Below are positions 43,401-50,985 of a stretch of 64,000 nucleotides of DNA, piece after piece. The notes below the pieces were generated by a model, which did no database searches, was not told where the DNA came from, and saw nothing but the letters and a program-made list of their open reading frames with translations. Numbering within the stretch: position 1 is the stretch's first letter; each line of letters begins with the position of its first letter. Source of the stretch: Flavobacteriales bacterium (GTDB lineage Bacteria > Bacteroidota > Bacteroidia > Flavobacteriales_E > Vicingaceae); the NCBI GenBank assembly GCA_020635815.1, contig JACJZB010000009.1:1-64000 (forward strand), read 5' to 3'. The position numbers were made by a program, and so were the translations under genes.

Positions 43401-45104
43401 AAATTCATAAGCGGCTCCGCCAGGTATTGTATTGCTTGTCCACGTGTTGCCTATCCATGTTCCTGTAATGCCTGTAGGACTAATGCCAGTAACAGTGTAG
43501 GGGCCTCCATTCCCACCACTTACATCAAAAGATACAGTATAGTCACCAGCTGGATTACAAGTTTCTATTATGTTAGTTACGGTTGGAGGTTGATTAACAG
43601 TAATACTAATATTATCTGTTGCTTGGCATAATGAATTATTTTGATCCGTTATAGTAATTGTGAATGTGATGTCTGAACTAGGTGTGGCTATAGGATCGAT
43701 AATAGTATCAGAAGTTAAAAAATCAGCGTTTGGTGTCCATATGTGGTTGTAGCTAGGATTAGGACAAGAGGCGGTTGAATTAAAAACAGAGCCAACAGAA
43801 GGGCTTGGTCCATCGGTAAATATTGCGGCTCCTGAGGCATCGTATAAAACATAACTATTTTCTGATTCGAAACTACCAGAAGAATAAATAAGTTCAATGT
43901 TATCGCCATCATTAACATTAAAAGATTGAATGTCGGAAAAACTTGTGCAACAAGGTCCAGGTACTGAATAATTTCCTATTGATAGGCCATTAATAAGTAT
44001 ATCTAAAGATCCGCCATTCCAACCGTCTCCGTATGTGTCAGACATATCTATAGTGTATTCGCATAAAGGTATAGGAATTGCAGCATTTAGTTGAATAGTA
44101 TCACCAACACATATATTATAATTGTCTGCTGATGCAGTAACGCTAGGGGATGCTATTGTAATAGGGATCTCAATAGAATCTTTACATCCACTATTATCAG
44201 TTATAATTAATTCAGCATTATAATTTCCATCAGAAGTGTAAGTATGTGATGTGGTGTTGGTGCCATTAACGGTTGACGATCCATCTCCAAAATCCCATTG
44301 CCAATTAACAATTGAACCAAAAGAATTTGAACTGTCAGCAAAGTTGATAGGGGTGTTTGTGCATGCTGTTTGGGTGGTTATATCAGTCCCGAAATTTGCA
44401 TTTAAAGCAGTACAAACTTTATGTTCATTTGATGCTCCCCCAGTTGAAGCAGTGAAGCCCCAAAAAACGTTAGGGTTTCCAGAAAAAACAGAATTAATTA
44501 AATCTCCAGTATAAGTTACTCTTAAAACCCCGTCAAAATAGGCTTCGAGTGTTTGTGAGGTTGGCGAATTATAAGTCCAGACAATTTGTAGGTCATGCCA
44601 CGCACAATCTTCAATATTAGAACTTGTTGAACTTGCATCAACAGGTCCAGCTAAATTATTGGCAGATAAGTGGTCAACATCTCCATTTGAATTGATAGAA
44701 ATATGATCCGCCCATGGGTCTGAATCAGGTGATGTATTTTGATATGTATCTAAGAAAACACCAATAGAAGGTGCTATAGTTCCTAATCCCATACCATTAC
44801 CATTAATACCAACACTTGTACTTACAGGTTGAAGACCAAAAGCCATTCCATCAGCTCCACCATCTGAACACCCTAAAAAAACATTAAAAGAATAATCAAA
44901 AGAATTCGTTAAATCAATTAAATTAACATTCCAAACTGACCCCACAGCTGTATTTATATTAGGTGTTAATGTGTAGCAATTGCAGTTGTCTTGGCTGGCA
45001 TCACCATTTACAGCATACTGGCCAAAAGAAGAAATATGAAAAAGCAAACACAATATTATAAAAAGTGTGTCTTTTGGACGAAAAATAGATGTAAACCTCT
45101 TCAT
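40467..45104 (-). CDS. Giant surface protein with L-type lectin, PKD domains and gliding-motility-type C-terminal domain
   Basis: The 1545-residue protein has a signal peptide (about 1-29), an L-type lectin domain (about 30-240: FDYSFNVFLGCSDGGADGMAFG, then WHDLQIVWTY), a PKD domain (about 245-320, WQWDFGDGSS), a SDTYGDGWNGG domain like the one in the 24911 protein, and a long series of Ig/PKD-like repeats. Two consecutive repeats (about 755-920) are near-duplicates (SWFSDATLATPIATPTN). Another PKD-like unit lies near 1400-1450. The last 85 residues are the gliding-motility-associated C-terminal domain (YVPNAFTPNSDNLNESF to the end), a type B T9SS signal. It should be exported and held at the surface as a glycan-binding adhesin. 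Confidence 0.9.
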   Translation of the reverse strand: MKRFTSIFRPKDTLFIILCLLFHISSFGQYAVNGDASQDNCNCYTLTPNINTAVGSVWNVNLIDLTNSFDYSFNVFLGCSDGGADGMAFGLQPVSTSVGINGNGMGLGTIAPSIGVFLDTYQNTSPDSDPWADHISINSNGDVDHLSANNLAGPVDASSTSSNIEDCAWHDLQIVWTYNSPTSQTLEAYFDGVLRVTYTGDLINSVFSGNPNVFWGFTASTGGASNEHKVCTALNANFGTDITTQTACTNTPINFADSSNSFGSIVNWQWDFGDGSSTVNGTNTTSHTYTSDGNYNAELIITDNSGCKDSIEIPITIASPSVTASADNYNICVGDTIQLNAAIPIPLCEYTIDMSDTYGDGWNGGSLDILINGLSIGNYSVPGPCCTSFSDIQSFNVNDGDNIELIYSSGSFESENSYVLYDASGAAIFTDGPSPSVGSVFNSTASCPNPSYNHIWTPNADFLTSDTIIDPIATPSSDITFTITITDQNNSLCQATDNISITVNQPPTVTNIIETCNPAGDYTVSFDVSGGNGGPYTVTGISPTGITGTWIGNTWTSNTIPGGAAYEFNVDDANGCGPTVVDGTKNCGCITYAGTMDLTPLLLCGDELAIATHNNDSTLDNDDNFFFVLHDSSGTVLGTILNTNTSPSFAFSSPLLNYGSTYYISAVAGNDDLLGGIDYADTCLSISLGTPVTWNEIPTVTDQNPTAYCEDVSGSGTTNNIDLTFWNAAIDGGLGNTISWFSDATLATPVITPTNVTVSNLQQYYALVDNGSCTDTATITFSVLSLPVALDQTPPALCEDISGGGTAAGIDLTLLNTSINGGTGNAVSWFSDATLATPIATPTNITAADAQLFYALVDNGTCSDTATVTYTINTLPIANAGIDDTICSSLSYLLNPTTSVGNGTWSGGPVGTTFSPDANTPNATVTVPTDGTYTFTWTEDNSTCVDTDNLEITFSNMSFTADSTQSVCGQSSGSITVNVANGISPYQYSIDGGMNFQSSSIFNGLTANTYNLIVKDAANCQVTGTETVTNAISFTADIINTTNVSCNGFADGTIEVLGSDPLATYNYEWNTNPIQNTNIASNLDTGSYYCIVIDDNTGCVDTAFVSITQPDSVSISIVNINPDTVCINGSATITAIASNGSGAGYTYAWSGPNVNVTSTVDSLIVSPLTSSVYTVSAQDGNGCPSNIVSAFVYIYPSLNVIATSHDVAICPGESTTIDALGPYGGNGGPYTFTWDNGLGNGKTQTVSPAATTQYTVTVDDGCSPIASDTITITVNPVPLVSFVGDQLNGCESFDGFTVNFTNTTNPAMVDSAYWIFENSFTTDTNFFNVNDVNYSQAGSYDVSLMVTTPSAMGGCVGMVNYVDYITVYNLPIPDFTSNPNPVTMFNPTVEFIDQSYSNIQAWNWNFDGLGNSSENNPAFTFPSDTGNYWVTLTVTDQNSCIDSITKLVIVKGEYSIYVPNAFTPNSDNLNESFSPKGFGLKENGYSFSIFDRWGEKLFETNELNTGWDGTFKSELAPLGVYIWKLTYYDTNDIRHFEIGSVTLHY

Positions 45105-45314
45105 GCTAATTAATTATTTAACTATATATAAGACGTAAAGATATTGGTTACGTTGCCCAAGAAATAAGATAAGTAGCAAGTGAGTAAAAAATAGAGCAAC
45201 CGAGTTTAAGAAGTTTTAGTTATAACAATATGATGCGAAAATGACTATTTCATAACTTGTACAGATTGGGAAAATAGTTATAGAAAAAAATACACTGTTA
45301 AAATACGACTAATT

Positions 45315-45345
45315 TTGTGAAAGGGCATTTAAAATTCTATTTTTG
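45315..45345 (+). promoter_or_regulatory. Promoter of the RidA-family gene
   Basis: TTG at 45315-45317, a 20-base spacer and TATTTTTG at 45338-45345 match the Bacteroidota consensus exactly at the TAnnTTTG element. The start codon is 20 bases downstream. Confidence 0.7.
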
Positions 45346-45365
45346 AAGAACTAAAAGAACAAACA

Positions 45366-45791
45366 ATGAGCGAAAAAATTAATTCAGCAAAAGCACCAAA
45401 ACCAATGGGATTATATCCACATGCACGTAAGGTGGGTAATTTATTATTTTTATCAGGAGTTGGACCAAGAGCTGCTGGTTCAGGAAGTGAAGAAGCAAAT
45501 ATTCCGGGATTGAAATACGATAAAAATGGGAATTACGAAGCGTTTGATTTTGAAGCTCAATGTCGTTCGGTTTTTGATAATGTAAAAGTAATTTTAGAAG
45601 AGAGTGGAAGCAGCTGGGAAAACTTAGTAGATGTTACAGTTTTTTTAACCGACATGAAACGAGATTTTAAAACCTATAATAAAATTTACGCTGAATATTT
45701 TAGTACCAATCAACCATGCAGAACAACAGTTGAGGTAAATGCTTTGCCATCTCCAATTTGTATTGAGTTAAAGTGTATTGCAAGTATTTAA
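45366..45791 (+). CDS. RidA/YjgF-family protein, 2-aminomuconate deaminase-like
   Basis: The 141-residue protein has the RidA fold with GLYPHARKVGNLLFLSGVGPR, DVTVFLTDMKRDFKTYNKIYAEYF and the ending PCRTTVEVNALPSPICIELKCIA, including the Arg and Glu that line the RidA active site. Its APKPMGLYPHARK start and length resemble 2-aminomuconate deaminase of the kynurenine pathway more than the general imine deaminase RidA, but no other kynurenine gene is nearby, so the substrate stays open. Confidence 0.85.
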   Translation: MSEKINSAKAPKPMGLYPHARKVGNLLFLSGVGPRAAGSGSEEANIPGLKYDKNGNYEAFDFEAQCRSVFDNVKVILEESGSSWENLVDVTVFLTDMKRDFKTYNKIYAEYFSTNQPCRTTVEVNALPSPICIELKCIASI

Positions 45792-45916
45792 CTTCCCTCT
45801 TGAGAGGGGAAGATTTTGTCTAAATGTCATCCTGAGCCTGTCGAAGGATATACATTTAGGAACAAAATCAGGGGGGGTGTAATTAACCCACCTCTAAATC
45901 TCCTCCAAGGAGGAGA
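45792..45916. repeat. Composite intergenic repeats between the RidA gene and ileS
   Basis: Three elements follow one another: a hairpin CTTCCCTCT/AGAGGGGAAG (45792-45812) that may terminate the RidA-family transcript; a GTCATCCTGAGCCTGTCGAA element (from 45827); and an inverted copy of the ileS hairpin family at about 45887-45916 (ACCCACCTCTAAATCTCCTC). Confidence 0.6.
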
Positions 45917-45962
45917 CTTTAACAGTCTTTTTTATTAAATTCGCATTCTTTTAAAAATACAA

Positions 45963-48900
45963 ATGAGTCAGTATAAAGTATATAAAGGGTTAGATTTACC
46001 CAACGTTGCCAAAGAGGTTTTAGATAAGTGGGAAAAACAACAAGTGTTTGAAAAGAGCATTTCTACCAGAGAAGGAAATAAACCTTTCGTTTTTTACGAA
46101 GGACCACCTTCTGCAAATGGGCTTCCAGGAATTCACCACGTAATGGCAAGAGCGATAAAAGATATTTTTTGTCGTTATAAAACTTTAAAAGGATTTCAGG
46201 TAAAACGAAAAGCTGGTTGGGATACGCACGGTTTACCAGTTGAGTTAAGTGTGGAGAAAAAACTAGGAATTACCAAAGAAGATATTGGTAAGAAGATTTC
46301 TGTTGACGAGTACAACAAAGAGTGTAGAGAAACAGTAATGCAATACACTGACATTTGGAATGACTTAACCGAAAAGATGGGGTATTGGGTAGATATGGAA
46401 AATCCATACATTACCTATGAAAACAAATACATGGAATCGGTTTGGTGGTTACTAGGTCAATTACACCAAAAGAATTTATTATACAAAGGATATACGATTC
46501 AACCTTATTCTCCAGCAGCAGGTACAGGTTTGAGCTCTCACGAATTAAACCAACCAGGTTGTTATAGAGATGTAAAAGATACAACGGCTGTAGCTCAGTT
46601 TAAGATAAAGCCTGGGCAAGATTCTCCCCTTTCGGGGGAGTTAGAGGGGGCTTATTTTATTGCCTGGACAACAACTCCTTGGACATTACCATCGAATACT
46701 GCTTTGGCAGTTGGACCTAAGATTGATTATGTGTTGGTGAAATCATTTAATCAATATACACATCAACCAATAAGTGTTGTGGTTGCAAAACCACTGTTGT
46801 CAAAACAATTTTCTGGGAAGTATGAAGAATCAGAAGATTTAAACTATACAGAAGGAGATAAAAAAATACCATTTAAAGTAATCGCTGAATGTAAAGGTAC
46901 TGACTTAGTTGGCATCCAATACGAACAACTGCTTCCTTACGCACAGCCATGTGCTGAAGCATATCCTCCCACTTCGGGGGAGTTAGAGGGGGCGGCTCCT
47001 TTTCAAGTAATTGCTGGTGATTTTGTGACCACTGAAGATGGTACTGGAATCGTACACATTGCACCTACGTTTGGTCAAGATGATGCTCAAGTAGCAAAAG
47101 ATGCAGGAATACCAGCAATGTTGGTATTAGACGATAATGGAAACCTTGTTCCTTTGGTGGATTTACAAGGTAAATTCAGACCAGAAATAAAAGATGGAGA
47201 CTTTTTGTTTGGCGGAGAGTTTGTTAAGGAAGAATATTTAACTGAAGAAGAGAAGGAAATTGAGTTTAAAAAACAAAAAGAAATACTTGAAAGTAAGGGG
47301 AAAATTAAAGACCTAAAAGAGTATTTGAACGTTGATAAACGTATCGTTTTAAAACTTCAAGAAGAAGGAAAATTATTTAAAAAAGAAACCTACGAGCACA
47401 GCTATCCACATTGTTGGAGAACGGATAAGCCCGTATTGTATTATCCATTAGATTCATGGTTTGTAAAATCTACAGCGTTAAAACAACGTATGATAGAATT
47501 GAACAAAACCATTAACTGGAAACCAGAAAGCACAGGAACAGGTCGTTTTGGTAACTGGCTAGAAAACTTAAACGATTGGAATTTATCACGTTCACGTTAC
47601 TGGGGTATTCCTATTCCAATTTGGAGAACAGAAGAGGGTGATGAAGAAATTTGTATTTCTTCAGTAGAGCAATTAAAAGAGGAGATTGAAAAGTCAATCG
47701 CTGCAGGTTTCATGCAAACAAGTCCGTTAGCTGATTTTGTGGTAGGAGACATGAGTGCAGCAAACTATGATAAATTCGATTTACATAAAAACTATGTAGA
47801 TGAAATTACATTAGTTTCTTCAACTGGGAAACCAATGAAACGTGAAGCAGATTTAATTGATGTTTGGTTCGATTCTGGTTCTATGCCTTATGCACAATAT
47901 CATTATCCTTTCGAGATGCCCCACCTAACCTCCCCGAAGGGGAGGGATGAGGTATCACCAAGATATGTGGCTTATCATCAAATTAAAGAGGAGTCTAAAA
48001 AAGACGCACATAAAGTACTTTTAAATGAAGTTGAGAATAAGCTAAAGAATACAGAAGGTGATTTTAAACGTAATTATATTATTGATGAATTAGCTGTCGA
48101 TTTTATCGAGTTAACTAGTAAAACAGTTATTATAGTTACGAATGAACAATTAATATCGGCATATAATTTTAGAAAGCAGATTTTAAATGATTTAGGATAT
48201 AATGTAGTGTTTATAAGCGGTAATGAAACCATAGACGCATTAGTTGCTAAAATAAAACACCCTGAAAAGCTCTCCCCTTTTGGGGGAGTTGGAGGGGGCT
48301 TCTGTCCCGCTGATTTTATAGCAGAAGGAGTTGACCAAACAAGAGGTTGGTTTTTTACGCTTCATGCAATTGGAACAATGGTTTTCGATTCTGTAGCCTA
48401 TAAAAATGTGGTGTCTAATGGGTTAGTGTTAGATAAGAACGGACAAAAAATGAGTAAGCGTTTAGGTAATGCTGCTGATCCATTTGAAACGTTAGGTAAG
48501 TATGGAGCTGACGCAACGCGTTGGTATATGATTACCAATGCTCAACCTTGGGATAACTTAAAATTTGATTTAGACGGAATTACAGAGGTTCAACGTAAGT
48601 TTTTTGGAACACTTTACAATACGTATGGATTTTTTGCTTTGTATGCCAATTTAGACGGGTTTACTTATGCTGAAGAAGAAGTAGCATTAGAAGACAGACC
48701 AGAAATTGACCGTTGGGTAATTTCGAAACTAAATTCATTAATTAAAACCGTTGATGGGTTTTATGCAGATTACGAACCAACAAAAGCAGGTAGAGCAATT
48801 CAAGATTTTGTAAATGATGAATTGAGTAACTGGTACGTTCGTTTATGTAGAAGACGTTTCTGGAAAGGAGATTATTCTCAAGATAAAATAGCAGCTTACC

Positions 48901-49820
48901 AAACGTTATACAAATGTTTAGAGGTGGTAGCTCAATTATCGGCATCTATTGCTCCATTTTATATGGATCAATTGTATACTGATTTAGTTGCGGTAAGCGG
49001 AAAAGGAAATGCAACCTCTGTGCATTTATCAGATTTCCCTGTAGCTGATAAAAATGCTATTGATACTGATTTAGAAGAACGTATGGCGATTGCACAACAA
49101 GTGTCATCTATGGTACTGAGCTTACGTAAAAAAGAAAGTTTAAAAGTTCGTCAGCCACTTCAAAAAATAATGGTGCCTATACTTAGCGATAAGTTTAAAA
49201 GACAACTTGAAGCAGTTGAAGATTTAATCTTATCAGAAACAAACGTAAAAGAGTTAGAATACTTGATGGATACTACGGGTGTTTTAGTAAAAAGCATTAA
49301 ACCTAATTTTAAAACCCTTGGGCCAAAATATGGTAAAATAATGAAGCAAATTGCTGCTGCAGTTAACCAATTTGGATCAGATAAGATTACCGAAATAGAA
49401 GCTAAAGGAGAGTTGGAAATAGAAATTGAAGGTCAAAATGTTGTGCTAGAATTAGCAGATGTTGAAATTTCAACTCAAGATATTCCAGGATGGTTAGTAA
49501 CAACAGAAAAAGGAACAACCGTTGCTTTAGACATCACAATATCACCAGAATTAAGAGAAGAAGGCATTGCTCGTGAATTTGTAAATCGTATTCAAAATTT
49601 ACGTAAAGACAGCGGTTTAGAGGTGACAGATAAAATACATTTGAAAATTTTATCACATCAAGAAATAAATAACGCGGTGAATAATAATAAAGATTATATT
49701 TGTTCGGAAACTTTAGCGGGGCAACTCGATCTAGTTGAAGAATTTAAACAAAATGAAGGATTATCAGTAGAAATAGAAGAGAATATTTCTACCATGATAT
49801 CGATTGAGAAATTGAATTAA
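45963..49820 (+). CDS. ileS: Isoleucyl-tRNA synthetase with repeat-derived and DUF559-like insertions
   Basis: The enzyme charges tRNA-Ile. The HIGH-like motif is in PSANGLPGIHHVMAR (49-63), the KMSKS loop is KMSKR at 829-833, and editing-domain motifs (WTTTPWTLPSN, then GDFVTTEDGTGIVHIAP) are intact. It has 1285 residues, well above the roughly 1130-1150 usual for Bacteroidota IleRS. Extra residues occur at about 220-230 and 334-344 (each from one hairpin repeat) and at about 652-781. The large insert separates HYPFE from PADFIAEGVDQTRGWFF, which are normally almost adjacent, and holds a decayed DUF559-like domain between two inverted repeat copies. The frame is open throughout and all catalytic motifs are kept, so the enzyme is presumably active, as it is the only ileS seen here. 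Confidence 0.95.
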   Translation: MSQYKVYKGLDLPNVAKEVLDKWEKQQVFEKSISTREGNKPFVFYEGPPSANGLPGIHHVMARAIKDIFCRYKTLKGFQVKRKAGWDTHGLPVELSVEKKLGITKEDIGKKISVDEYNKECRETVMQYTDIWNDLTEKMGYWVDMENPYITYENKYMESVWWLLGQLHQKNLLYKGYTIQPYSPAAGTGLSSHELNQPGCYRDVKDTTAVAQFKIKPGQDSPLSGELEGAYFIAWTTTPWTLPSNTALAVGPKIDYVLVKSFNQYTHQPISVVVAKPLLSKQFSGKYEESEDLNYTEGDKKIPFKVIAECKGTDLVGIQYEQLLPYAQPCAEAYPPTSGELEGAAPFQVIAGDFVTTEDGTGIVHIAPTFGQDDAQVAKDAGIPAMLVLDDNGNLVPLVDLQGKFRPEIKDGDFLFGGEFVKEEYLTEEEKEIEFKKQKEILESKGKIKDLKEYLNVDKRIVLKLQEEGKLFKKETYEHSYPHCWRTDKPVLYYPLDSWFVKSTALKQRMIELNKTINWKPESTGTGRFGNWLENLNDWNLSRSRYWGIPIPIWRTEEGDEEICISSVEQLKEEIEKSIAAGFMQTSPLADFVVGDMSAANYDKFDLHKNYVDEITLVSSTGKPMKREADLIDVWFDSGSMPYAQYHYPFEMPHLTSPKGRDEVSPRYVAYHQIKEESKKDAHKVLLNEVENKLKNTEGDFKRNYIIDELAVDFIELTSKTVIIVTNEQLISAYNFRKQILNDLGYNVVFISGNETIDALVAKIKHPEKLSPFGGVGGGFCPADFIAEGVDQTRGWFFTLHAIGTMVFDSVAYKNVVSNGLVLDKNGQKMSKRLGNAADPFETLGKYGADATRWYMITNAQPWDNLKFDLDGITEVQRKFFGTLYNTYGFFALYANLDGFTYAEEEVALEDRPEIDRWVISKLNSLIKTVDGFYADYEPTKAGRAIQDFVNDELSNWYVRLCRRRFWKGDYSQDKIAAYQTLYKCLEVVAQLSASIAPFYMDQLYTDLVAVSGKGNATSVHLSDFPVADKNAIDTDLEERMAIAQQVSSMVLSLRKKESLKVRQPLQKIMVPILSDKFKRQLEAVEDLILSETNVKELEYLMDTTGVLVKSIKPNFKTLGPKYGKIMKQIAAAVNQFGSDKITEIEAKGELEIEIEGQNVVLELADVEISTQDIPGWLVTTEKGTTVALDITISPELREEGIAREFVNRIQNLRKDSGLEVTDKIHLKILSHQEINNAVNNNKDYICSETLAGQLDLVEEFKQNEGLSVEIEENISTMISIEKLN
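46623..46652 (+). repeat. In-frame hairpin repeat in ileS, solo copy 1
   Basis: CTCCCC and GGGGAG arms are followed by TTAGAGGGGGC. It adds the peptide SPLSGELEGA just before the YFIAWTTTPW strand of IleRS. Confidence 0.8.
46965..46994 (+). repeat. In-frame hairpin repeat in ileS, solo copy 2
   Basis: A close relative of the copy at 46623 (identical from TTCGGGGGAG through TTAGAGGGGGC). It is read in the same frame to give PPTSGELEGA inside the editing domain. Confidence 0.8.
47918..47953 (-). repeat. Inverted hairpin repeat at the left end of the ileS insert
   Basis: ACCTAACCTCCCCGAAGGGG is the reverse complement of the family unit; its inner hairpin has seven-base-pair arms CCTCCCC/GGGGAGG with loop GAA. 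It faces the copy at 48270-48300, giving the insert inverted ends of about 28 bases. Confidence 0.8.
47954..48269 (+). mobile_element. Degenerate DUF559 (Vsr-like nuclease) domain inserted in ileS
   Basis: Codons in the ileS frame encode about 105 residues whose order of features follows DUF559: a Lys/Glu-rich helix (QIKEESKKDAHKVLLNEVEN), FKRNYIIDELAVDFIEL (compare FRRQ-x-I-x-VDF), a strand SKTVIIVTNEQ where DUF559 has VIE-x-DGG-x-H, and QILNDLGYNVVFIS (compare LGY-x-VIRF). The VDF aspartate remains, but the E-x-D-G-x-H catalytic strand is lost, so nuclease activity is not expected. Homology is by eye and needs a profile search. Confidence 0.6.
48270..48300 (+). repeat. Hairpin repeat at the right end of the ileS insert
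   Basis: TCTCCCCTTTTGGGGGAG followed by TTGGAGGGGGCT. It is in the plus orientation, opposite to the copy at 47918-47953, and gives the peptide SPFGGVGGG. Confidence 0.8.
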
Positions 49821-49832
49821 AAATTATTACTT

Positions 49833-50210
49833 ATGTCAGAAAAAAATAGATATTCAGATGCAGAATTAGCAGAATTTAAAGAATTAATTGAGAAAAAAAT
49901 AGCAGAAGCAAGAATTGACCTAGATGGATTAAAAGATTCTTTATCTCATAAAGATGATAATGGAACAGATGATACATCTCATTCTTTCAACATGATGGAA
50001 GATGGAGCAGGGACTTTATCAAGAGAAGAAGTTGCTCAACTGGCTCAGCGTCAAGAAAAATTTATTAGAAACCTAGAGAATGCGTTGAATAGAATTCAAA
50101 ACAAAACTTATGGAATTTGTAGAGAAACAGGTAAATTAATCAAGAAAGAAAGATTAAGAGCTGTGCCTCATGCAACATTGAGTATTGAAGCGAAACAAGC
50201 TCAAGGTTAA
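49833..50210 (+). CDS. TraR/DksA-family protein
   Basis: The 125-residue protein has a coiled-coil N-terminal half (DAELAEFKELIEKKIAEARIDLDGLK), the DD-x-T-x-x-HS-x-N segment at the tip region (DDNGTDDTSHSFNMMEDGAG) and a C-terminal zinc-finger remnant YGICRETGKLIKKERLRAVPHATL. Only one Cys of the four-Cys finger is kept, which is common in Bacteroidota members. The family binds RNA polymerase through its secondary channel. It starts 12 bases after ileS and is probably co-transcribed with it. Confidence 0.85.
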   Translation: MSEKNRYSDAELAEFKELIEKKIAEARIDLDGLKDSLSHKDDNGTDDTSHSFNMMEDGAGTLSREEVAQLAQRQEKFIRNLENALNRIQNKTYGICRETGKLIKKERLRAVPHATLSIEAKQAQG

Positions 50211-50229
50211 TTTATAAAAATGATTTTGT

Positions 50230-50268
50230 AAATCGCTTCATTGTATTTTACTTTGAAGCGATTTTTAT
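50230..50268 (+). terminator. Terminator-like hairpin between the DksA-like gene and lspA
   Basis: Arms AAATCGCTTCA (50230-50240) and TGAAGCGATTT (50254-50264) are followed by TTATTT. It ends about 6 bases before the lspA start codon. Confidence 0.8.
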
Positions 50269-50274
50269 TTAGTA

Positions 50275-50925
50275 ATGAAGAAATTTTTAGACATCCTTAG
50301 TAAGCCATTAGTCATCATCTTCTTGGTACTTTTTGTTGATCAATTTGTGAAAATTTGGGTTAAAACAACCATGTATTTAGGTCAAGAATTCCCAGTTTTA
50401 GGAAATTGGTTTTACATCCATTTTACTGAAAACCCAGGTATGGCTTTTGGGATGGAGTTTGGTGGTGAATGGGGTAAATTAGCACTTAGTTTGTTTAGAA
50501 TAGTTGCAGTTTCTGGTATTGCTTATGTATTATTTACTTTACCAAAATCAACACCTAAAGGATTAAAAATATGCGGCTCACTTATTTTAGCTGGAGCAAT
50601 AGGAAATATTATAGACAGTGCTTTTTATGGTGTAATATTTAACGATAGTTTTAATCAACTAGCCACCTTTTTACCAGAAGGAGGAGGTTACGAAACATTC
50701 TTGCATGGTAGAGTGGTAGATATGTTTTGGTTTCCTCTTTTTAGTGGAACATTCCCAGAATGGTTTCCATTATGGGGTGGGGAAGACTTTTTATTTTTTA
50801 GACCAGTTTTTAATATTGCCGATGCAGCAATTTCTGTTGGTATTGGATTAATATTTATTTTCCAAAAACGTTTTTTCAAAACACCATCTACTCAAGAGAT
50901 ATCTGAAAATACAGAAGTAGAATAG
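50275..50925 (+). CDS. lspA: Lipoprotein signal peptidase (signal peptidase II)
   Basis: This inner-membrane aspartic protease cuts signal peptides off diacylglyceryl-prolipoproteins. It has four membrane segments, FTENPGMAFGM at 50-60, and the catalytic pair D114 (GNIIDSAFYG) and D149 (GRVVDMFWFP). At 216 residues it carries the longer loop between the two Asp motifs (NQLATFLPEGGGYETFLHG) usual in Bacteroidota. It begins just after a strong hairpin, so it is either read through from ileS-dksA or has a very short leader. Confidence 0.95.
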   Translation: MKKFLDILSKPLVIIFLVLFVDQFVKIWVKTTMYLGQEFPVLGNWFYIHFTENPGMAFGMEFGGEWGKLALSLFRIVAVSGIAYVLFTLPKSTPKGLKICGSLILAGAIGNIIDSAFYGVIFNDSFNQLATFLPEGGGYETFLHGRVVDMFWFPLFSGTFPEWFPLWGGEDFLFFRPVFNIADAAISVGIGLIFIFQKRFFKTPSTQEISENTEVE

Positions 50926-50985
50926 TTTTAAACGAAACATCCATTTTTTATTTGCGTAAGCATACTTTGTATCAACTTTTACATT

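Noticed and set aside
47954..48269. Treating the ileS insert as an intein or an intron
   Set aside because: No splice-junction residues (Cys/Ser start, His-Asn end) or intein blocks are present, and the frame is open without RNA intron features; the inverted repeats and DUF559-like order fit better.
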